From contig NZ_AULB01000012.1 of NCBI RefSeq assembly GCF_000425065.1, positions 124,001 through 188,000 on the forward strand: DNA of 64,000 bases, in the 5' to 3' direction. This DNA comes from Actinomadura rifamycini DSM 43936. Lineage in GTDB: Bacteria > Actinomycetota > Actinomycetes > Streptosporangiales > Streptosporangiaceae. Position 1 is the first letter of the stretch. Every line of letters begins with the position of its first letter. A model generated the notes under the pieces. That model made no database searches. It saw nothing but the letters and a program-made list of their open reading frames with translations, and was not told the origin of the DNA. A program made the position numbers and the translations under genes. Shown here piece after piece: positions 40,012 to 50,358 of the stretch.

Positions 40012-41801
40012 GCGCCCTCCAGCCGGGCGAGCTCCTCGTCCACGATCGACTCGTCCAGCTTCTTGAACAGCGGCGCCGGCTTCGCCAGCGGGACGCCCGG
40101 CCGGATCGGCCGCGACTCCCAGCGGGCCTCGACGTCGTAGTCGCCCGTCAGGACGCGGTAGTCGGGGCCGCCGTCCTCCGAGACGTCGCTCAGCTCCGGC
40201 ATGCCGCTCCACACGCCCTCGCCGCCGAGCATCTCGTACACCTTCTGCGACGAGTTCGGCAGGAACGGCGTGAGCAGCGTCTTCGCGTCGTCCACGACCT
40301 GGAGCGCGGTGTGCAGGATCGACTGGACGCGCGCCGGGTCGTCCTTCAGCTTCCACGGGGCCTGGTCCGACAGGTACTTGTTCGCGTCGCGGACGACGTC
40401 GAGCGCCTCGGTGATCGCGTTCTTGAACCGGGACCGCCCGAGCTCGGCGCCGACGGCGGCGAACGCGTTCCGGCTGCGCTCCATCAGCGCCCGGTCGGCG
40501 TCGTTCAGGTCGCCCGGCTCGGGGACCGCGCCGTAGTTCTTCGCGGCCATGTTCACCGAGCGGTTGACCAGGTTGCCCCAGGCCGCGACGAGCTCGTCGT
40601 TGTTGCGGCGGCGGAACTCCGACCAGGTGAAGTCGGTGTCCTGGTTCTCGGGCCCCGCGACCGCGACGTAGTAGCGCAGGGCGTCCACGTCGTAGCGGTC
40701 GAGGAAGTCCCTCACGTAGATGACGACCTGGCGGGACGAGGAGAACTTCCGGCCCTCCATCGTCAGGTACTCGGACGACACCACCTCGGTCGGGACGTTC
40801 AGCGCGCCCAGCGACCCCGGCGTCCCGTTCTTGCCGCCCTGCCCGCTGTAGCCGAACAGCATCGCGGGCCAGATCTCGGAGTGGAAGACGATGTTGTCCT
40901 TGCCCATGAAGTAGTACGACAGGGCGTCCGGGTCCTGCCACCAGCCGCGCCACAGCTCCGGGTCGCCCTGCCGCCGCGCCCACTCCACCGACGCGGAGAA
41001 GTAGCCGACGACCGCGTCGAACCACACGTACAGCTTCTTGTTCGGGTTGTCGCGCCAGCCGTCCAGCGGGATCGGGACGCCCCAGTCGAGGTCGCGGCTG
41101 ATCGCGCGCGGCTGCAGGTCGTCCAGGAGGTTGAGCGAGAACTTCAGCACGTTCGGCCGCCACTGCCCCTGCTTGCCGCGCAGGTAGTCGCCGAGGACGT
41201 CGGTGAACGCGGGCAGGTCGAGCATGAAGTGCTCGGTCTCGACGAACTCGGGCTTCTCGCCGTTGATCCGGCTCACCGGGTTGACCAGGTCGATCGGGTC
41301 GAGCTGGTTGCCGCAGTTGTCGCACTGGTCGCCGCGCGCGCCGTCGTACCCGCAGATCGGGCAGGTGCCCTCGATGTAGCGGTCGGGCAGGGTGCGCCCG
41401 GTCGACGGGGAGATCGCGCCCATCGTCTTCTTCGGGAAGATGTACCCGTTGTCGTACAGGCCCTTGAAAATCTCCTGGACGACCGCGTAGTGGTTCGCGG
41501 TCGAGGTCCGGGTGAACAGGTCGTACGACATGCCGATGCCGTGCAGGTCCTCCGCGATCACCGTGCTGTACCGGTCGGCGATCTCGCGGGGGGACACGCC
41601 CTCCTTGTCGGCCTGCACCTGGATCGGGGTGCCGTGCTCGTCGGTGCCGCTCACCATCAGGACCTTGTTGCCCGCCATCCGCTGGTAGCGGCTGAACATG
41701 TCGGCGGGCAGCGCGAAACCGGAGACGTGCCCGATGTGACGGGGCCCGTTGGCGTACGGCCAGGCGGGCGCGGTCAGGATGTGTCGGCTTGACGAGGACA
41801 T
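40008..41801 (-). CDS. metG: Methionyl-tRNA synthetase
   Basis: The 597-residue class I synthetase has the HIGH-type motif [15 protein letters not shown], a zinc knuckle [18 protein letters not shown] and the KMSKS-equivalent GRKFSSSRQ. The anticodon-binding helical domain follows. Charges tRNA-Met. There is no C-terminal EMAP-like domain, as in other actinobacterial enzymes. ATG 41801 begins the conserved [19 protein letters not shown]; longer in-frame starts are upstream of any conservation. No RBS is visible, so the message may be leaderless. Divergent from a membrane glycosyltransferase-like gene. Confidence 0.96.
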   Translation of the reverse strand: MSSSSRHILTAPAWPYANGPRHIGHVSGFALPADMFSRYQRMAGNKVLMVSGTDEHGTPIQVQADKEGVSPREIADRYSTVIAEDLHGIGMSYDLFTRTSTANHYAVVQEIFKGLYDNGYIFPKKTMGAISPSTGRTLPDRYIEGTCPICGYDGARGDQCDNCGNQLDPIDLVNPVSRINGEKPEFVETEHFMLDLPAFTDVLGDYLRGKQGQWRPNVLKFSLNLLDDLQPRAISRDLDWGVPIPLDGWRDNPNKKLYVWFDAVVGYFSASVEWARRQGDPELWRGWWQDPDALSYYFMGKDNIVFHSEIWPAMLFGYSGQGGKNGTPGSLGALNVPTEVVSSEYLTMEGRKFSSSRQVVIYVRDFLDRYDVDALRYYVAVAGPENQDTDFTWSEFRRRNNDELVAAWGNLVNRSVNMAAKNYGAVPEPGDLNDADRALMERSRNAFAAVGAELGRSRFKNAITEALDVVRDANKYLSDQAPWKLKDDPARVQSILHTALQVVDDAKTLLTPFLPNSSQKVYEMLGGEGVWSGMPELSDVSEDGGPDYRVLTGDYDVEARWESRPIRPGVPLAKPAPLFKKLDESIVDEELARLEGA

Positions 41802-41922
41802 GGAATCAAGGGTAGTCGCCGCGCGCCCTCGGAATCGCACGGTTATCCCCGGCGGCCCGCGGCAGTAGCCTGGTTCGGCGTTCCCGCCGCACGAACCGTA
41901 CGACCCGAAGGCTGACAGCGAC

Positions 41923-43524
41923 ATGCCCCAGACGACGACAGGCGAGGCCGACCACCGGACCGCGGGCGACGCCGGGCCGTCCCGCCGTCCCGGCGCCCGG
42001 CTCGTCGCGCGCGTCCGCCGCACCCGGCGCGTCGTCTGGCTCGCCCTGCTCGTCTCCGCGGCCGCCGTCGGCGTCCAGTACGTCCTGATGACGCCGCCGC
42101 TGTACTTCGACCCGCACTACGTGTGGCTCGCGGCCCGCTCGTGGCCCGACATCCCGCTGACGCAGTGGCCGTTCGACGAGGTCCCGCACCAGGTCACCCG
42201 GATCGGCCTCGTGCTGCCCGCGCGGCTGGTCATGGTGCTCCTCGGGGACGGCCAGGCGGCGTACTTCGCCGTCGCGGCCCTGGGCGGCGCCGCGTTCTTC
42301 ACCGGCACCTACCTGGTCGTCCGCGCCCTGTTCGGGGACGTCGCGGGCCTCGCGTCCGCCGCGGTCCTGCTGGTGCACCCGTTCTTCACGCTGACGAACC
42401 CGTACGGGCAGGAGATCACCTGGTCGACGGGCGTGGTGCTGCCCGACATGCCGGGCGCCGGGCTGTTCGCGCTGGGGATGGCGGCGCTGGTCGTCGCGAG
42501 CCGGCGGGCCGGGCGCGTCCAGACCCGGTGGCTGGTCGCCGCGGGGCTGCTCATGGCGTCGGCGTTCCTCGTCCGCGAGTTCCTGGCGTTCCTGTTCCTC
42601 GCGATCCCGGCCTACCTGGCGCTGCTGCGGATCCCGTGGCGGCGCAACATCACGGTCGGGCTCCCCATGCTGGGCGTGCTGGTGTTCAACCTCGTGCACA
42701 ACCAGATCGTGTGGGGTTCGCCGCTCGCCGGGCTGACGTCGGCCGCGACGCACGGCGGCAAGTCCCGCGACTACGTGACGCGCGAGCTGGCGGCCCGCTC
42801 GTTCCTGCGCGCCATGCACGACTGGCACCCGCTCGGGACGGTGTTCGTCGCGGCGCTCGCGCTGACGATCGTCGGCTGGGCCGTCACCCGCGACCGGCGC
42901 CTCGCGCTCGTCCTCGTCTGGTTCGGCGTCCTCGCCGTCCCGCTCACGGTGTGCGCGGGCGTCCTGGACCCGAACGACATCAAGCTCCGCGCGTGGCTCG
43001 TCCGGTACTGGTTCGCCGTCATGCCGGCGCTGCTGGCGGGCGGCTTCGGCTCCCTGATCCTGCTGTACCGGACGGTCCCGCGGGCGTGGACCGCGCGGCT
43101 GCGGCTCCGGGCCGTGGCGGCCGTCGCCGCGGCCGGGCTCGGCGCCGCGTACGCGGTCGCGGCGGTCCAGGCCGTCCCGAGCCTGCCCCGCGACAAGGCG
43201 TGGAGCGAACTGCGCGGCCACCTCGCCGCCCACGACGCCGACATCGACCTGATCGTCACCGACCGGCGGCTCGCGCAGACCCTCGTCTTCTACACGAAGG
43301 ACGTGTGGGGCCGTCGCACCTGGCACGGCGAGATCCGCGACTGGCCGCACTACTCGCCGCAGGTGCCGCGCACCGCCTACGAGGGCCCCCTGCTGTACAC
43401 CCGGTGGCGCGGCATGGAGTCGCAGATCGGCTACGGCTGGGCGCCGTCCCCCGCCGAGGGCTGGACCCCGATGTGGAAGTCGTCGGACGGCGTCCTGGAG
43501 CTCTGGAACCCGCCCGCCGGGTAG
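41923..43524 (+). CDS. Polytopic GT-C-like membrane protein
   Basis: The 533-residue protein has about ten or more TM segments. An early external loop reads [17 protein letters not shown], matching the Asp-containing first loop of GT-C glycosyltransferases that use lipid-phosphate sugars. A hydrophilic C-terminal external domain of about 120 residues follows ([22 protein letters not shown]...). A catalytic role with polyprenyl-phosphate-sugar donors is inference. It forms a cluster with the related protein at 43561, the GT2 at 45568 and the protein at 47202. Confidence 0.65.
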   Translation: MPQTTTGEADHRTAGDAGPSRRPGARLVARVRRTRRVVWLALLVSAAAVGVQYVLMTPPLYFDPHYVWLAARSWPDIPLTQWPFDEVPHQVTRIGLVLPARLVMVLLGDGQAAYFAVAALGGAAFFTGTYLVVRALFGDVAGLASAAVLLVHPFFTLTNPYGQEITWSTGVVLPDMPGAGLFALGMAALVVASRRAGRVQTRWLVAAGLLMASAFLVREFLAFLFLAIPAYLALLRIPWRRNITVGLPMLGVLVFNLVHNQIVWGSPLAGLTSAATHGGKSRDYVTRELAARSFLRAMHDWHPLGTVFVAALALTIVGWAVTRDRRLALVLVWFGVLAVPLTVCAGVLDPNDIKLRAWLVRYWFAVMPALLAGGFGSLILLYRTVPRAWTARLRLRAVAAVAAAGLGAAYAVAAVQAVPSLPRDKAWSELRGHLAAHDADIDLIVTDRRLAQTLVFYTKDVWGRRTWHGEIRDWPHYSPQVPRTAYEGPLLYTRWRGMESQIGYGWAPSPAEGWTPMWKSSDGVLELWNPPAG

Positions 43525-43560
43525 CACCGCCGCTCGCGGGCGGGCCGCCCGCCCGGCGCG

Positions 43561-45366
43561 TCAGCCGCGCGCCCAGGCGACCCAGTTGCCCCGGGGGGTG
43601 CGCCGGCTGTCGACGATCTCCCAGCCGGACGGGGCGCCGCTGGGCCAGGAGTCCGCGGCGGGGACGCCGCCGGGCCAGTTGAGGACGATCATGTCGGCGT
43701 CCTGCGGCGGCGGCGTCCAGCGGGAGTCGAAGAGGGTGCCGTCGCTCCACCAGGCCCAGTAGTACTGCGAGAGCCGCGTCGTCCAGGGGACGTTCCAGTC
43801 GACGGCGATCGTGCCCCGGCCGCGCAGGTCGACGCTGCCGCGCAGGTCGGTCTCGGCGGTCTGCTCCGCGACGAGCGGGCGGGCGATGCGGTCGACGGCC
43901 GTGACCGTCGTCGCGAGCGCGACGGCGGCGAGCAGCGCGGCGAGGACGGGCGGGCCGTGCCGGGGCAGCAGGACGGCGGCGGTCCCGGCGGCCAGGATCC
44001 CGAGGCCCGCGAGGGTGGCGCGCCAGAGGTGGAAGGAGTCCCAGTCCCAGGTGAGGAACGACGTCTCCGGGAAGTCGTAGATCGTGAACGTGTAGTCGCT
44101 GAGCAGGTCGCCCGCGTACCACTGGACGACGCCCGCGGCGGCGACCGCCGTCACCGCGGCCGCGGCCGCCGCGGCCGCCAGGGTCCGGCGGGGGACGCGC
44201 AGCAGGACGGCGACGCCCGCCATGAACAGCACCGGCGTCACGCACGCCAGGTAGCGCCCGTACACGTAGTTGCCGACGCGGTACTCGACGGGCAGCGCGG
44301 CGGACGTCGCGAGCGCGATGCCCGCGACGGTCGCGAGGACGGCCAGGGCGAGCACCCGCACCGGCACCGCGACGTCCCGGCGCACGACCGCGTACGCGGC
44401 GGCGGCGAGGCCGACCGCGGCGACGCCGCCGGTCGCGACGGCCTGGTACCAGACCTGCCCGGTCGCGAGCGACGCCGTCCAGCCCCAGCCGTCCGCGGTG
44501 GTGAGCCGCTCGACGAGGTTGCCGCCCAGGTCGTTGTCGCCCGCCGGGTACAGGTGCGGGAGGACGACGAGGCGGTTCAGCAGCGCCCCGGCGAGGACCG
44601 CGGCGGCCGCGGCGGCCCCGGCGAGGATCGTCGCGCGCCACGAGCGGCGGCGCAGCAGCGCCCCCGCCAGCAGGACGACCCCGTGGACGACGAGCAGGAC
44701 CGCGCCCCGGCTGTGCGAGGCGTACGCGAACCCGACGAGCAGCGACGCGCCCGTCCCGCACAGGGCGAGCCGGACGGCGGGGCCGCGGCCGCCGCCGTCC
44801 CGCGCCGGGTCCCGCGGGGCCGCGAGCCACGCGTGCGCGAGCAGCAGCCAGCCGACGACGACCACCGGCAGGATCGCGTCGGTGAGGACGAACAGCGAGT
44901 AGAACAGCACGCCCGGCAGCAGCGCGGCGGCGTGCGCGAACAGGTAGGCGGGCCGCGCGGCGACCGACAGCCGGCGCAGCAGCAGGAACGCCAGCGGCAG
45001 CATCGCGGCGCTGATCAGGGCGTTGATGACGAGCGCGCCCCGGTACACGGTGACCGGGTCGTCCGCCCAGAACGCCGGGAGCAGCAGCAGCGGGTACCCG
45101 GCACGGTAGACGGTCCCGTACGACATGTCCGCGTCGGGGCCGCCGGTGAGGACGCGCGCGGCGAACAGGTACCCGGACTCGTCGGGCGTCGCGACCGGGA
45201 TCGTCTGCCCGGACGCCAGCCACACCCGCAGCCCGACCTGCGCGAGCCACCCGAGGACGAACGCGAGGGCCCAGCGGCGCCGCGCGCGGCGCGCCCCCTC
45301 GGCGTCCGGCGGGGCGGCCGCGCCGGACGAGCGGCGCGTGACGGTCAGCGCGCCCTCCGGCTTCAT
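43561..45366 (-). CDS. Polytopic GT-C/PMT-like membrane protein
   Basis: The protein has about 601 residues and some twelve TM segments. After the first TM comes GQTIPVATPDESGYLFAARVLTGG, where the DE matches the acidic loop motif of GT-C/ArnT-type transferases. The external C-terminal domain includes LRGSVDLRGRGTIAVDWNVPW. Likely transfers a sugar from a polyprenyl phosphate to a surface glycan or lipid; acceptor unknown. ATG 45366 follows a GGGAGG run; a longer start at 45462 would add 32 Ser/Pro/Gly-rich residues. Convergent with the neighbour at 41923. Confidence 0.65.
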   Translation of the reverse strand: MKPEGALTVTRRSSGAAAPPDAEGARRARRRWALAFVLGWLAQVGLRVWLASGQTIPVATPDESGYLFAARVLTGGPDADMSYGTVYRAGYPLLLLPAFWADDPVTVYRGALVINALISAAMLPLAFLLLRRLSVAARPAYLFAHAAALLPGVLFYSLFVLTDAILPVVVVGWLLLAHAWLAAPRDPARDGGGRGPAVRLALCGTGASLLVGFAYASHSRGAVLLVVHGVVLLAGALLRRRSWRATILAGAAAAAAVLAGALLNRLVVLPHLYPAGDNDLGGNLVERLTTADGWGWTASLATGQVWYQAVATGGVAAVGLAAAAYAVVRRDVAVPVRVLALAVLATVAGIALATSAALPVEYRVGNYVYGRYLACVTPVLFMAGVAVLLRVPRRTLAAAAAAAAVTAVAAAGVVQWYAGDLLSDYTFTIYDFPETSFLTWDWDSFHLWRATLAGLGILAAGTAAVLLPRHGPPVLAALLAAVALATTVTAVDRIARPLVAEQTAETDLRGSVDLRGRGTIAVDWNVPWTTRLSQYYWAWWSDGTLFDSRWTPPPQDADMIVLNWPGGVPAADSWPSGAPSGWEIVDSRRTPRGNWVAWARG

Positions 45367-45567
45367 GGACGTCCCGCCTCCCGGCCGGTGCCGGGCGGGG
45401 GCGCTTCGGCCGGAGAACGGTTGCTCGGGTGAGGAAGGTCCATGGCCGTCCCAGCCTGTCACAGTACGGGCGGGGGCACGGCCCCGGTCCGGAAAACGCT
45501 CAGCCGGTTCACCGGGCGCGTTGAGCGGACGTTCAGGTTCCGCTGTCCGGCCGGGGCGGGGCCGGGG

Positions 45568-46890
45568 TCAGCCGGACGTCTCGGCGTCCGCGTCCTCGGC
45601 GCCGTCCTTCGCGGCGGCGGCGCCGGTCGCGGCGGGCTCGGGCTCGGCGGCGCGCTCGGCCTCCCGGCGGCGCTCCTCCTCGACCCGGTGCGCGGCGGCG
45701 TCGACGACGCCCGCGGCCTCCGCGGCGGCGTCCGTCATCGGCGGGTGCTGGCGGCGGCGGATGCCGAGGATGCTGATGAACGCGGTCCCGAACAGCGCCT
45801 GGAGGCTCATGACCAGCGCGGTCGCGGCGGGGACGACGATGCGCAGCGACTCGCGCGGGTCCAGCTCGCCGAAGTCGTTGACGCGCCAGTGCAGCAGGGA
45901 CGCGACGAGGCCGGCGAGGCCGGCGACGGCGAGCAGCCCGGCGACCAGCAGGCCCCGTTCGAGGCTCCACCAGTTGATGAGGCGCTTCACCCGCCGGTCG
46001 TCCGGCAGGAAGCCCTCCTGCATCGCGTAGACCTTCGTGAGCACCGCGAACACCACGGCCTGGAAGCCGATCACCATGGCGGCGCCCGCGCCGACGAGGG
46101 TGTCGACGTCGAACGCGACCTCCCCGACGGTCACCGGACCGGTGGAGAGCGCGATCCCGGCGATCAGTCCGAGCGTCATAAAGACGAGACCGGGGATGAG
46201 GAAGAGCCAGCGGGGGCTGTAGAGCATGAGGAAGCGGAGATGACGCCAACCGTCGCGCCAGGTGTTGAGATGCGGGGCGCGGGTCCGCCCGTCCGGCGAC
46301 AGGGTCGTCGGGACCTCGCGGATGTCGTAGCCCTGCAGGGTCGCCTTGACGACCATCTCGCTGGCGAACTCCATGCCGCCGGTCTGCAGGCCGAGCCGCA
46401 TGATCGACTCCTTGTTGAAGGCGCGCAGCCCGCAGTGGAAGTCGCCGATCTTGGCGCGGAAGAACAGCCGCCCGATGAAGCTCAGCACCGGGTTGCCGAG
46501 GTAGCGGTGCAGCGGCGGCATGGCGCCGGGGGCGATGCCGCCCTTGAACCGGTTGCCCATGACGAGGTCGGCGCCGTCGCGCAGCTCGTCCAGGAACGGG
46601 CCGAGGGTGGTGAAGTCGTAGGAGTCGTCGGCGTCGCCCATCGCGACGTACCGGCCGCGCGCCGCGGCGATCCCGCCCATGAGCGCGTTGCCGTACCCCT
46701 TGTCGGCGACGGGGACGACGCGCGCCCCCGCGTCCCGGGCGAGCTGCTGGCTGCCGTCGGTGCTGCCGTTGTCGGCGATGACGACCTCGCCGTCGATGCC
46801 GTTCTCCTCGAGGAAGCCGACCGTCTTGCGGACGCAGGTCTCGATGGTCTCGGCTTCGTTCAGGCACGGCATCACTACGGAGAGTTCCAC
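45568..46890 (-). CDS. Polyprenol-phosphate glycosyltransferase (GT2, DPM1-like) with TM tail
   Basis: The 440-residue protein has an N-terminal GT2 domain: LSVVMPCLNEAETIETCVRK, VVIADNGSTDGS, MGDADDSYDF (DXD near residue 92) and GLRAFNKESIMRL. Four TM segments (between about 220 and 370) and a charged Ala/Glu-rich tail follow. Enzymes of this type make polyprenyl-phosphate sugars used by GT-C transferases, which would fit its neighbours. GTG 46890 was chosen because AAGGAG lies five bases upstream. It is divergent from the membrane protein at 47202. Confidence 0.82.
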   Translation of the reverse strand: MELSVVMPCLNEAETIETCVRKTVGFLEENGIDGEVVIADNGSTDGSQQLARDAGARVVPVADKGYGNALMGGIAAARGRYVAMGDADDSYDFTTLGPFLDELRDGADLVMGNRFKGGIAPGAMPPLHRYLGNPVLSFIGRLFFRAKIGDFHCGLRAFNKESIMRLGLQTGGMEFASEMVVKATLQGYDIREVPTTLSPDGRTRAPHLNTWRDGWRHLRFLMLYSPRWLFLIPGLVFMTLGLIAGIALSTGPVTVGEVAFDVDTLVGAGAAMVIGFQAVVFAVLTKVYAMQEGFLPDDRRVKRLINWWSLERGLLVAGLLAVAGLAGLVASLLHWRVNDFGELDPRESLRIVVPAATALVMSLQALFGTAFISILGIRRRQHPPMTDAAAEAAGVVDAAAHRVEEERRREAERAAEPEPAATGAAAAKDGAEDADAETSG

Positions 46891-47201
46891 GTGATCTCCT
46901 TCGTTACCCCAGTGACCGTCTGCGGTGCGTTCGACTACCCTCTTGATTTCCCGCGCTCGGCCTTTTCGTTCCTGCATGATGCCTGCCGAGGGCGGGTCAT
47001 GATGGCGGGTCTCAGGAAGACCACCCGTATCGTGTTGCGCGTTCGCAACCGAACAACCCCCTCCGCCACGGTCGTGGGCGGCAGGCTAGGTCGTCAAGCA
47101 TACGGGCACGGCGGCAGGGAAAGGGTGTGTCGGCTGTGACGCGCACCGGAGACGGCCGTACGACCGGACCGGGTGCCCGACGGCTAAGGGGAGGTACGCC
47201 A
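46891..47201. promoter_or_regulatory. Divergent intergenic region with a 6+6 palindrome
   Basis: This ~310-base space between two divergent glycan genes must hold both promoters. GTTGCG-CGTT-CGCAAC (47034-47049) is a perfect inverted repeat and the best operator candidate. An in-frame GTG at 47127 could extend the downstream gene by 25 residues. I see no further gene. Confidence 0.45.
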
Positions 47202-49013
47202 GTGGCGGGTCGAGCGCCGCGCGACACCGGACGGGACGAGTCCGTCCGGGGCGACGAGCACGGCCTCGGAGCGGGCGCGGGCGAGTCCGTGACCGGCGGA
47301 AACGGCACCGGACGGACGAGCGGGCGGCGCGCCGCGCCGGGCGCCGCGCGCGGCGCCGCGGGGGCCGGCTCGGGCGGCGACACGCCGACGGGCGCGACGT
47401 CCGCCCCGGCTCCGGACGGAACGCGCGGCGGCGCGCCGGAGGCGGCGGCGGATCCGCCGGACAGCGGCGCCGACACGCCGGACGACGGCGATTCGGCCCG
47501 TCCGAAAACCGGTTTCGGGCTGTGGCCGCTGATCCGCAGGCACCCGACGTTCAGTGTGATCATTGTCATGGGGGCGCTGCTCCGGCTGACGGCGATGGCC
47601 GGTTTCCGCCCGGTCATGTTCTTCAACGACAGCTTCGACTACCTGCACGTCGCGATGGAGCCGTACCCGCATCCGCTGCGGCCCGACGGCTACGGGTTCC
47701 TGCTGATCCTGCTGAAGCCGTTCCACAGCTTCGCGCTGGTGGCGGGCGTCCAGCACCTGATGGGCCTGGCGATGGGCGTGATGATCTACGCCCTGCTGCA
47801 CCGCCGGTTCCGGCTGCCCGGCTGGGGCGCGGCGCTCGCGGCGGCGCCCGTCCTGCTCGACGCGTACCAGATCCAGCTCGAGCACCTCCTGCTGTCCGAC
47901 ACGCTGTTCGCGTTCCTGGTGATGTCGGCGGTGACCCTGCTGCTGTGGCGGGACCGCCCGAGCTGGAAGATCGCGGCGGCGGTCGGGCTGATCGTCGGGT
48001 TCTCGTGGCTGACCCGGACGGTCGGCATGCCGGTCCTCATCGGCGTGCTGACGTACATGCTGATCCGGCGGAGCGGCTGGAAGATCATGGCGGTCACCGC
48101 GGTCGCCTGCATGCTGCCCGTCCTGTCGTACATGAGCTGGTACAAGGCCGAGACCGGCAAGTTCGCGATGACCGAGAGCACCGGGATCTTCCTGTACGCC
48201 CGGGTCTACAAGTTCGCCGACTGCCACGAGATCCCTGACCTGCCCGTCCGCCAGTACCCGCTGTGCACCGAGCCGGAGAACCGGCTGCCGAAGTCGCAGG
48301 ACGGCATCTGGAACAGCGCGTCGCCGCTGAACCGCTACCCCGGCCAGCGGTTCAGCCCCGAGAACAACGAGCTGGCGAACGACTACGCGAAGCGGGCCAT
48401 CACCAACCAGCCGGTCGACTACGCGAAGGTCGTCCTCGGCGACTTCTTCCGCGTGTTCCAGTGGGAGCGCACCGTCTTCCCCGATCCCGCGACCTACGGG
48501 CAGTACGAGTTCTGGTCCGACCGCGACGGCAACCCCCGCCCGCTGCCGAACTGGCGGATGGACGGCGATTCGGTCGCCGCCGCCGAGGCCAACGAGTACG
48601 AGGACGGCAACGCCGAGACCCGCACCGTGGAGCCGTTCGCCGGGGTGATCCGCGGCTACCAGGACGTCTTCTACCTGCGCGGCACGATGGTCGGCGGCAT
48701 CCTGCTGATCGGCCTCGCCGGGCTGGTGCCGCTGTGGCGGCGCCTCGGCGGCCGCGCGTTCCTGCCGTGGACGCTCGCGACGGGTCTGCTGCTCGCCCCC
48801 GCCGCGACCGCCGAGTTCGACTACCGGTACGTCCTGCCCGCCGTGCCGCTCGCCGCGCTCGCCGCCGGGATGGCGTTCACCCCGGAGGTGCGCCAGGCCG
48901 TCCGCGGCGGCGGCCGCCGGCTGCGCCGCCTCGGCCCCGGCGGCACCGCCGCGCCCGTCCCGGCGTCCGGCGAGCGCGTCGAGGAGAAGGTCCCGGAGGT
49001 CGCCGCCCGCTGA
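47202..49013 (+). CDS. Polytopic membrane glycosyltransferase-like protein with disordered N-terminus
   Basis: The protein has 603 residues. The first ~110 are disordered and rich in Gly, Ala, Thr and Asp. About ten TM segments follow, beginning with FSVIIVMGALLRLTAMAGF. The first external loop FFNDSFDYLHVAMEPYPH is placed like the acidic loop of GT-C proteins, and a long loop with PENNELANDYAKRAITNQP lies in the middle. GTG 47202 was chosen for its strong GGGGAGG seven bases upstream; GTG 47127 is possible. Likely a lipid-linked-sugar transferase acting with the divergent GT2. Confidence 0.65.
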   Translation: MAGRAPRDTGRDESVRGDEHGLGAGAGESVTGGNGTGRTSGRRAAPGAARGAAGAGSGGDTPTGATSAPAPDGTRGGAPEAAADPPDSGADTPDDGDSARPKTGFGLWPLIRRHPTFSVIIVMGALLRLTAMAGFRPVMFFNDSFDYLHVAMEPYPHPLRPDGYGFLLILLKPFHSFALVAGVQHLMGLAMGVMIYALLHRRFRLPGWGAALAAAPVLLDAYQIQLEHLLLSDTLFAFLVMSAVTLLLWRDRPSWKIAAAVGLIVGFSWLTRTVGMPVLIGVLTYMLIRRSGWKIMAVTAVACMLPVLSYMSWYKAETGKFAMTESTGIFLYARVYKFADCHEIPDLPVRQYPLCTEPENRLPKSQDGIWNSASPLNRYPGQRFSPENNELANDYAKRAITNQPVDYAKVVLGDFFRVFQWERTVFPDPATYGQYEFWSDRDGNPRPLPNWRMDGDSVAAAEANEYEDGNAETRTVEPFAGVIRGYQDVFYLRGTMVGGILLIGLAGLVPLWRRLGGRAFLPWTLATGLLLAPAATAEFDYRYVLPAVPLAALAAGMAFTPEVRQAVRGGGRRLRRLGPGGTAAPVPASGERVEEKVPEVAAR

Positions 49014-49019
49014 CGCCGG

Positions 49020-49367
49020 CTACCAGGCGTGGATGCGGCGCAGGTGGTAGACGAGCGCCACGTCCGGGTTGGCGCGGGCCTTCGGGATCTCGGCCACCCG
49101 GGGGCGGGGCGCGGAGAGCGCCTTGACGTTCTGGCTCTGGCACCCGGGGCAGGCCCGGTCGACGGCCCACGGTGTCGTGCACGGCTGCCCGTCGCGCTCG
49201 TAGATCACGAACTCGATGCCGTGCCCGTCGCCGAAGTGGCGGATGTCGATCTGCTCGTCCCAGGTCGCCGAGCAGCACAGGCACTCGAACGTCCACACCT
49301 CGCGGCTGGACCATGCGTCTCGCACGACCTTCACCCCCTCCGAGCGGCGCCGGTTCACCCTTTCCAT
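49020..49367 (-). CDS. Small Cys-rich (zinc-ribbon-like) protein
   Basis: A 115-residue protein with Cys residues at 29, 31, 32 (ECLCC), 63 and a CPGC knuckle at 73-76, spaced as in zinc ribbons. The N-terminus is basic. GGGAG five bases before the ATG supports the start. Its role is unknown; nucleic-acid binding is a reasonable guess for a small zinc ribbon with a basic N-terminus. It ends seven bases from the stop of the membrane protein on the other strand. Confidence 0.65.
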   Translation of the reverse strand: MERVNRRRSEGVKVVRDAWSSREVWTFECLCCSATWDEQIDIRHFGDGHGIEFVIYERDGQPCTTPWAVDRACPGCQSQNVKALSAPRPRVAEIPKARANPDVALVYHLRRIHAW

Positions 49368-49444
49368 GGTGACTCCCGCCCGACGCCCAACACAGGGTCT
49401 CGTGCCCGGAAAATCCGTTTATGGACCGTTCCCGTGGGTGATGA

Positions 49445-50293
49445 TTACCTGTCGCCCGCGGCACGGGCGCGCACGACCGCGTCGTAGACGACGGCGCGCG
49501 GGACGCCGTTCTCCTTCGCGATCTCCGCGACGGCCCGGTTCCGGCGCGTCCCGGCGGCCTCGCGGGCGGCGACGGCGGCGGCCAGGTCGTCCGGGTCGGT
49601 GAGCCCGGCGGGCTCGGGGGCGCCCCCGACGACGACGGTGATCTCGCCGCGCACGCCGTCCCGCGCCCAGGCGGCGAGGTCGCCGAGGGGGCCGCGGCGG
49701 ACCTCCTCGTAGGTCTTGGTCAGCTCCCGGCACACGGCGGCCGGACGGTCCGCGCCGAAGGCGGCGGCCATCGCGTCGAGGGCCGCCGCGATCCGGTGCG
49801 TGGACTCGAAGAACACCATCGTGCGCGGCTCGTCGGCGAGCGCGGCGAACCGGCGGGCCCGCTCGCCGTCCTTGCGCGGCGGGAAGCCCTCGAAGCAGAA
49901 CCGGTCGGTGGGCAGGCCGGACAGGACGAGCGCGGTGGTGACGGCGGACGGGCCGGGCAGCACGGTGAGCGGGACGTCCGCGGCGACGGCCGCGCGGACC
50001 AGCCGGTAGCCGGGGTCGGACACCCCGGGCATCCCCGCGTCGGTGATGACCAGGACGTCCCGTCCGGCGAGGAGGTCGGCGAGCAGTTCGTCCGCGCGGG
50101 CCTTCTCGTTCTGGTCGAAGTACGACACGACGCGCCCGCCCACCTCGACGCCGAGGTCGCTCGCGAGGCGGCGCAGCCGCCGGGTGTCCTCGGCCGCGAT
50201 CACGGGCGTGCCGGCGAGCGCCGCGCGGAGCCGGGACGAGGCGTCCTCGGGCCGTCCGATCGGCGCGGCGGCGAGCAGCAGGGTTCCCGTCAC
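49445..50293 (-). CDS. rsmI: 16S rRNA (cytidine1402-2'-O)-methyltransferase
   Basis: RsmI methylates the ribose of C1402 in the ribosomal decoding centre. The 282-residue SAM-dependent enzyme has TLLLAAAPIGRPEDAS, AAEDTRRLRRL, ITDAGMPGVSDPGYRLV, VLPGPSAVTTALVLSGLP and FEGFPPRKDGER, all RsmI hallmarks. It starts at GTG 50293. Divergent from pmt, the arrangement common in actinobacteria. Confidence 0.95.
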   Translation of the reverse strand: MTGTLLLAAAPIGRPEDASSRLRAALAGTPVIAAEDTRRLRRLASDLGVEVGGRVVSYFDQNEKARADELLADLLAGRDVLVITDAGMPGVSDPGYRLVRAAVAADVPLTVLPGPSAVTTALVLSGLPTDRFCFEGFPPRKDGERARRFAALADEPRTMVFFESTHRIAAALDAMAAAFGADRPAAVCRELTKTYEEVRRGPLGDLAAWARDGVRGEITVVVGGAPEPAGLTDPDDLAAAVAAREAAGTRRNRAVAEIAKENGVPRAVVYDAVVRARAAGDR

Positions 50294-50358
50294 GCGCCCA
50301 TTGTCCCACCGGCCCCGGCCCGTCCGGGTCGGCCGAGCCGATCACGACCGCCCGTACG

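Noticed and set aside
39193..41325. Apparent 710-residue fusion of TatD with an upstream Arg-rich domain
   Set aside because: The upstream part is the out-of-frame shadow of metG. TatD begins at GTG 40011 with an RBS and the usual stop overlap.
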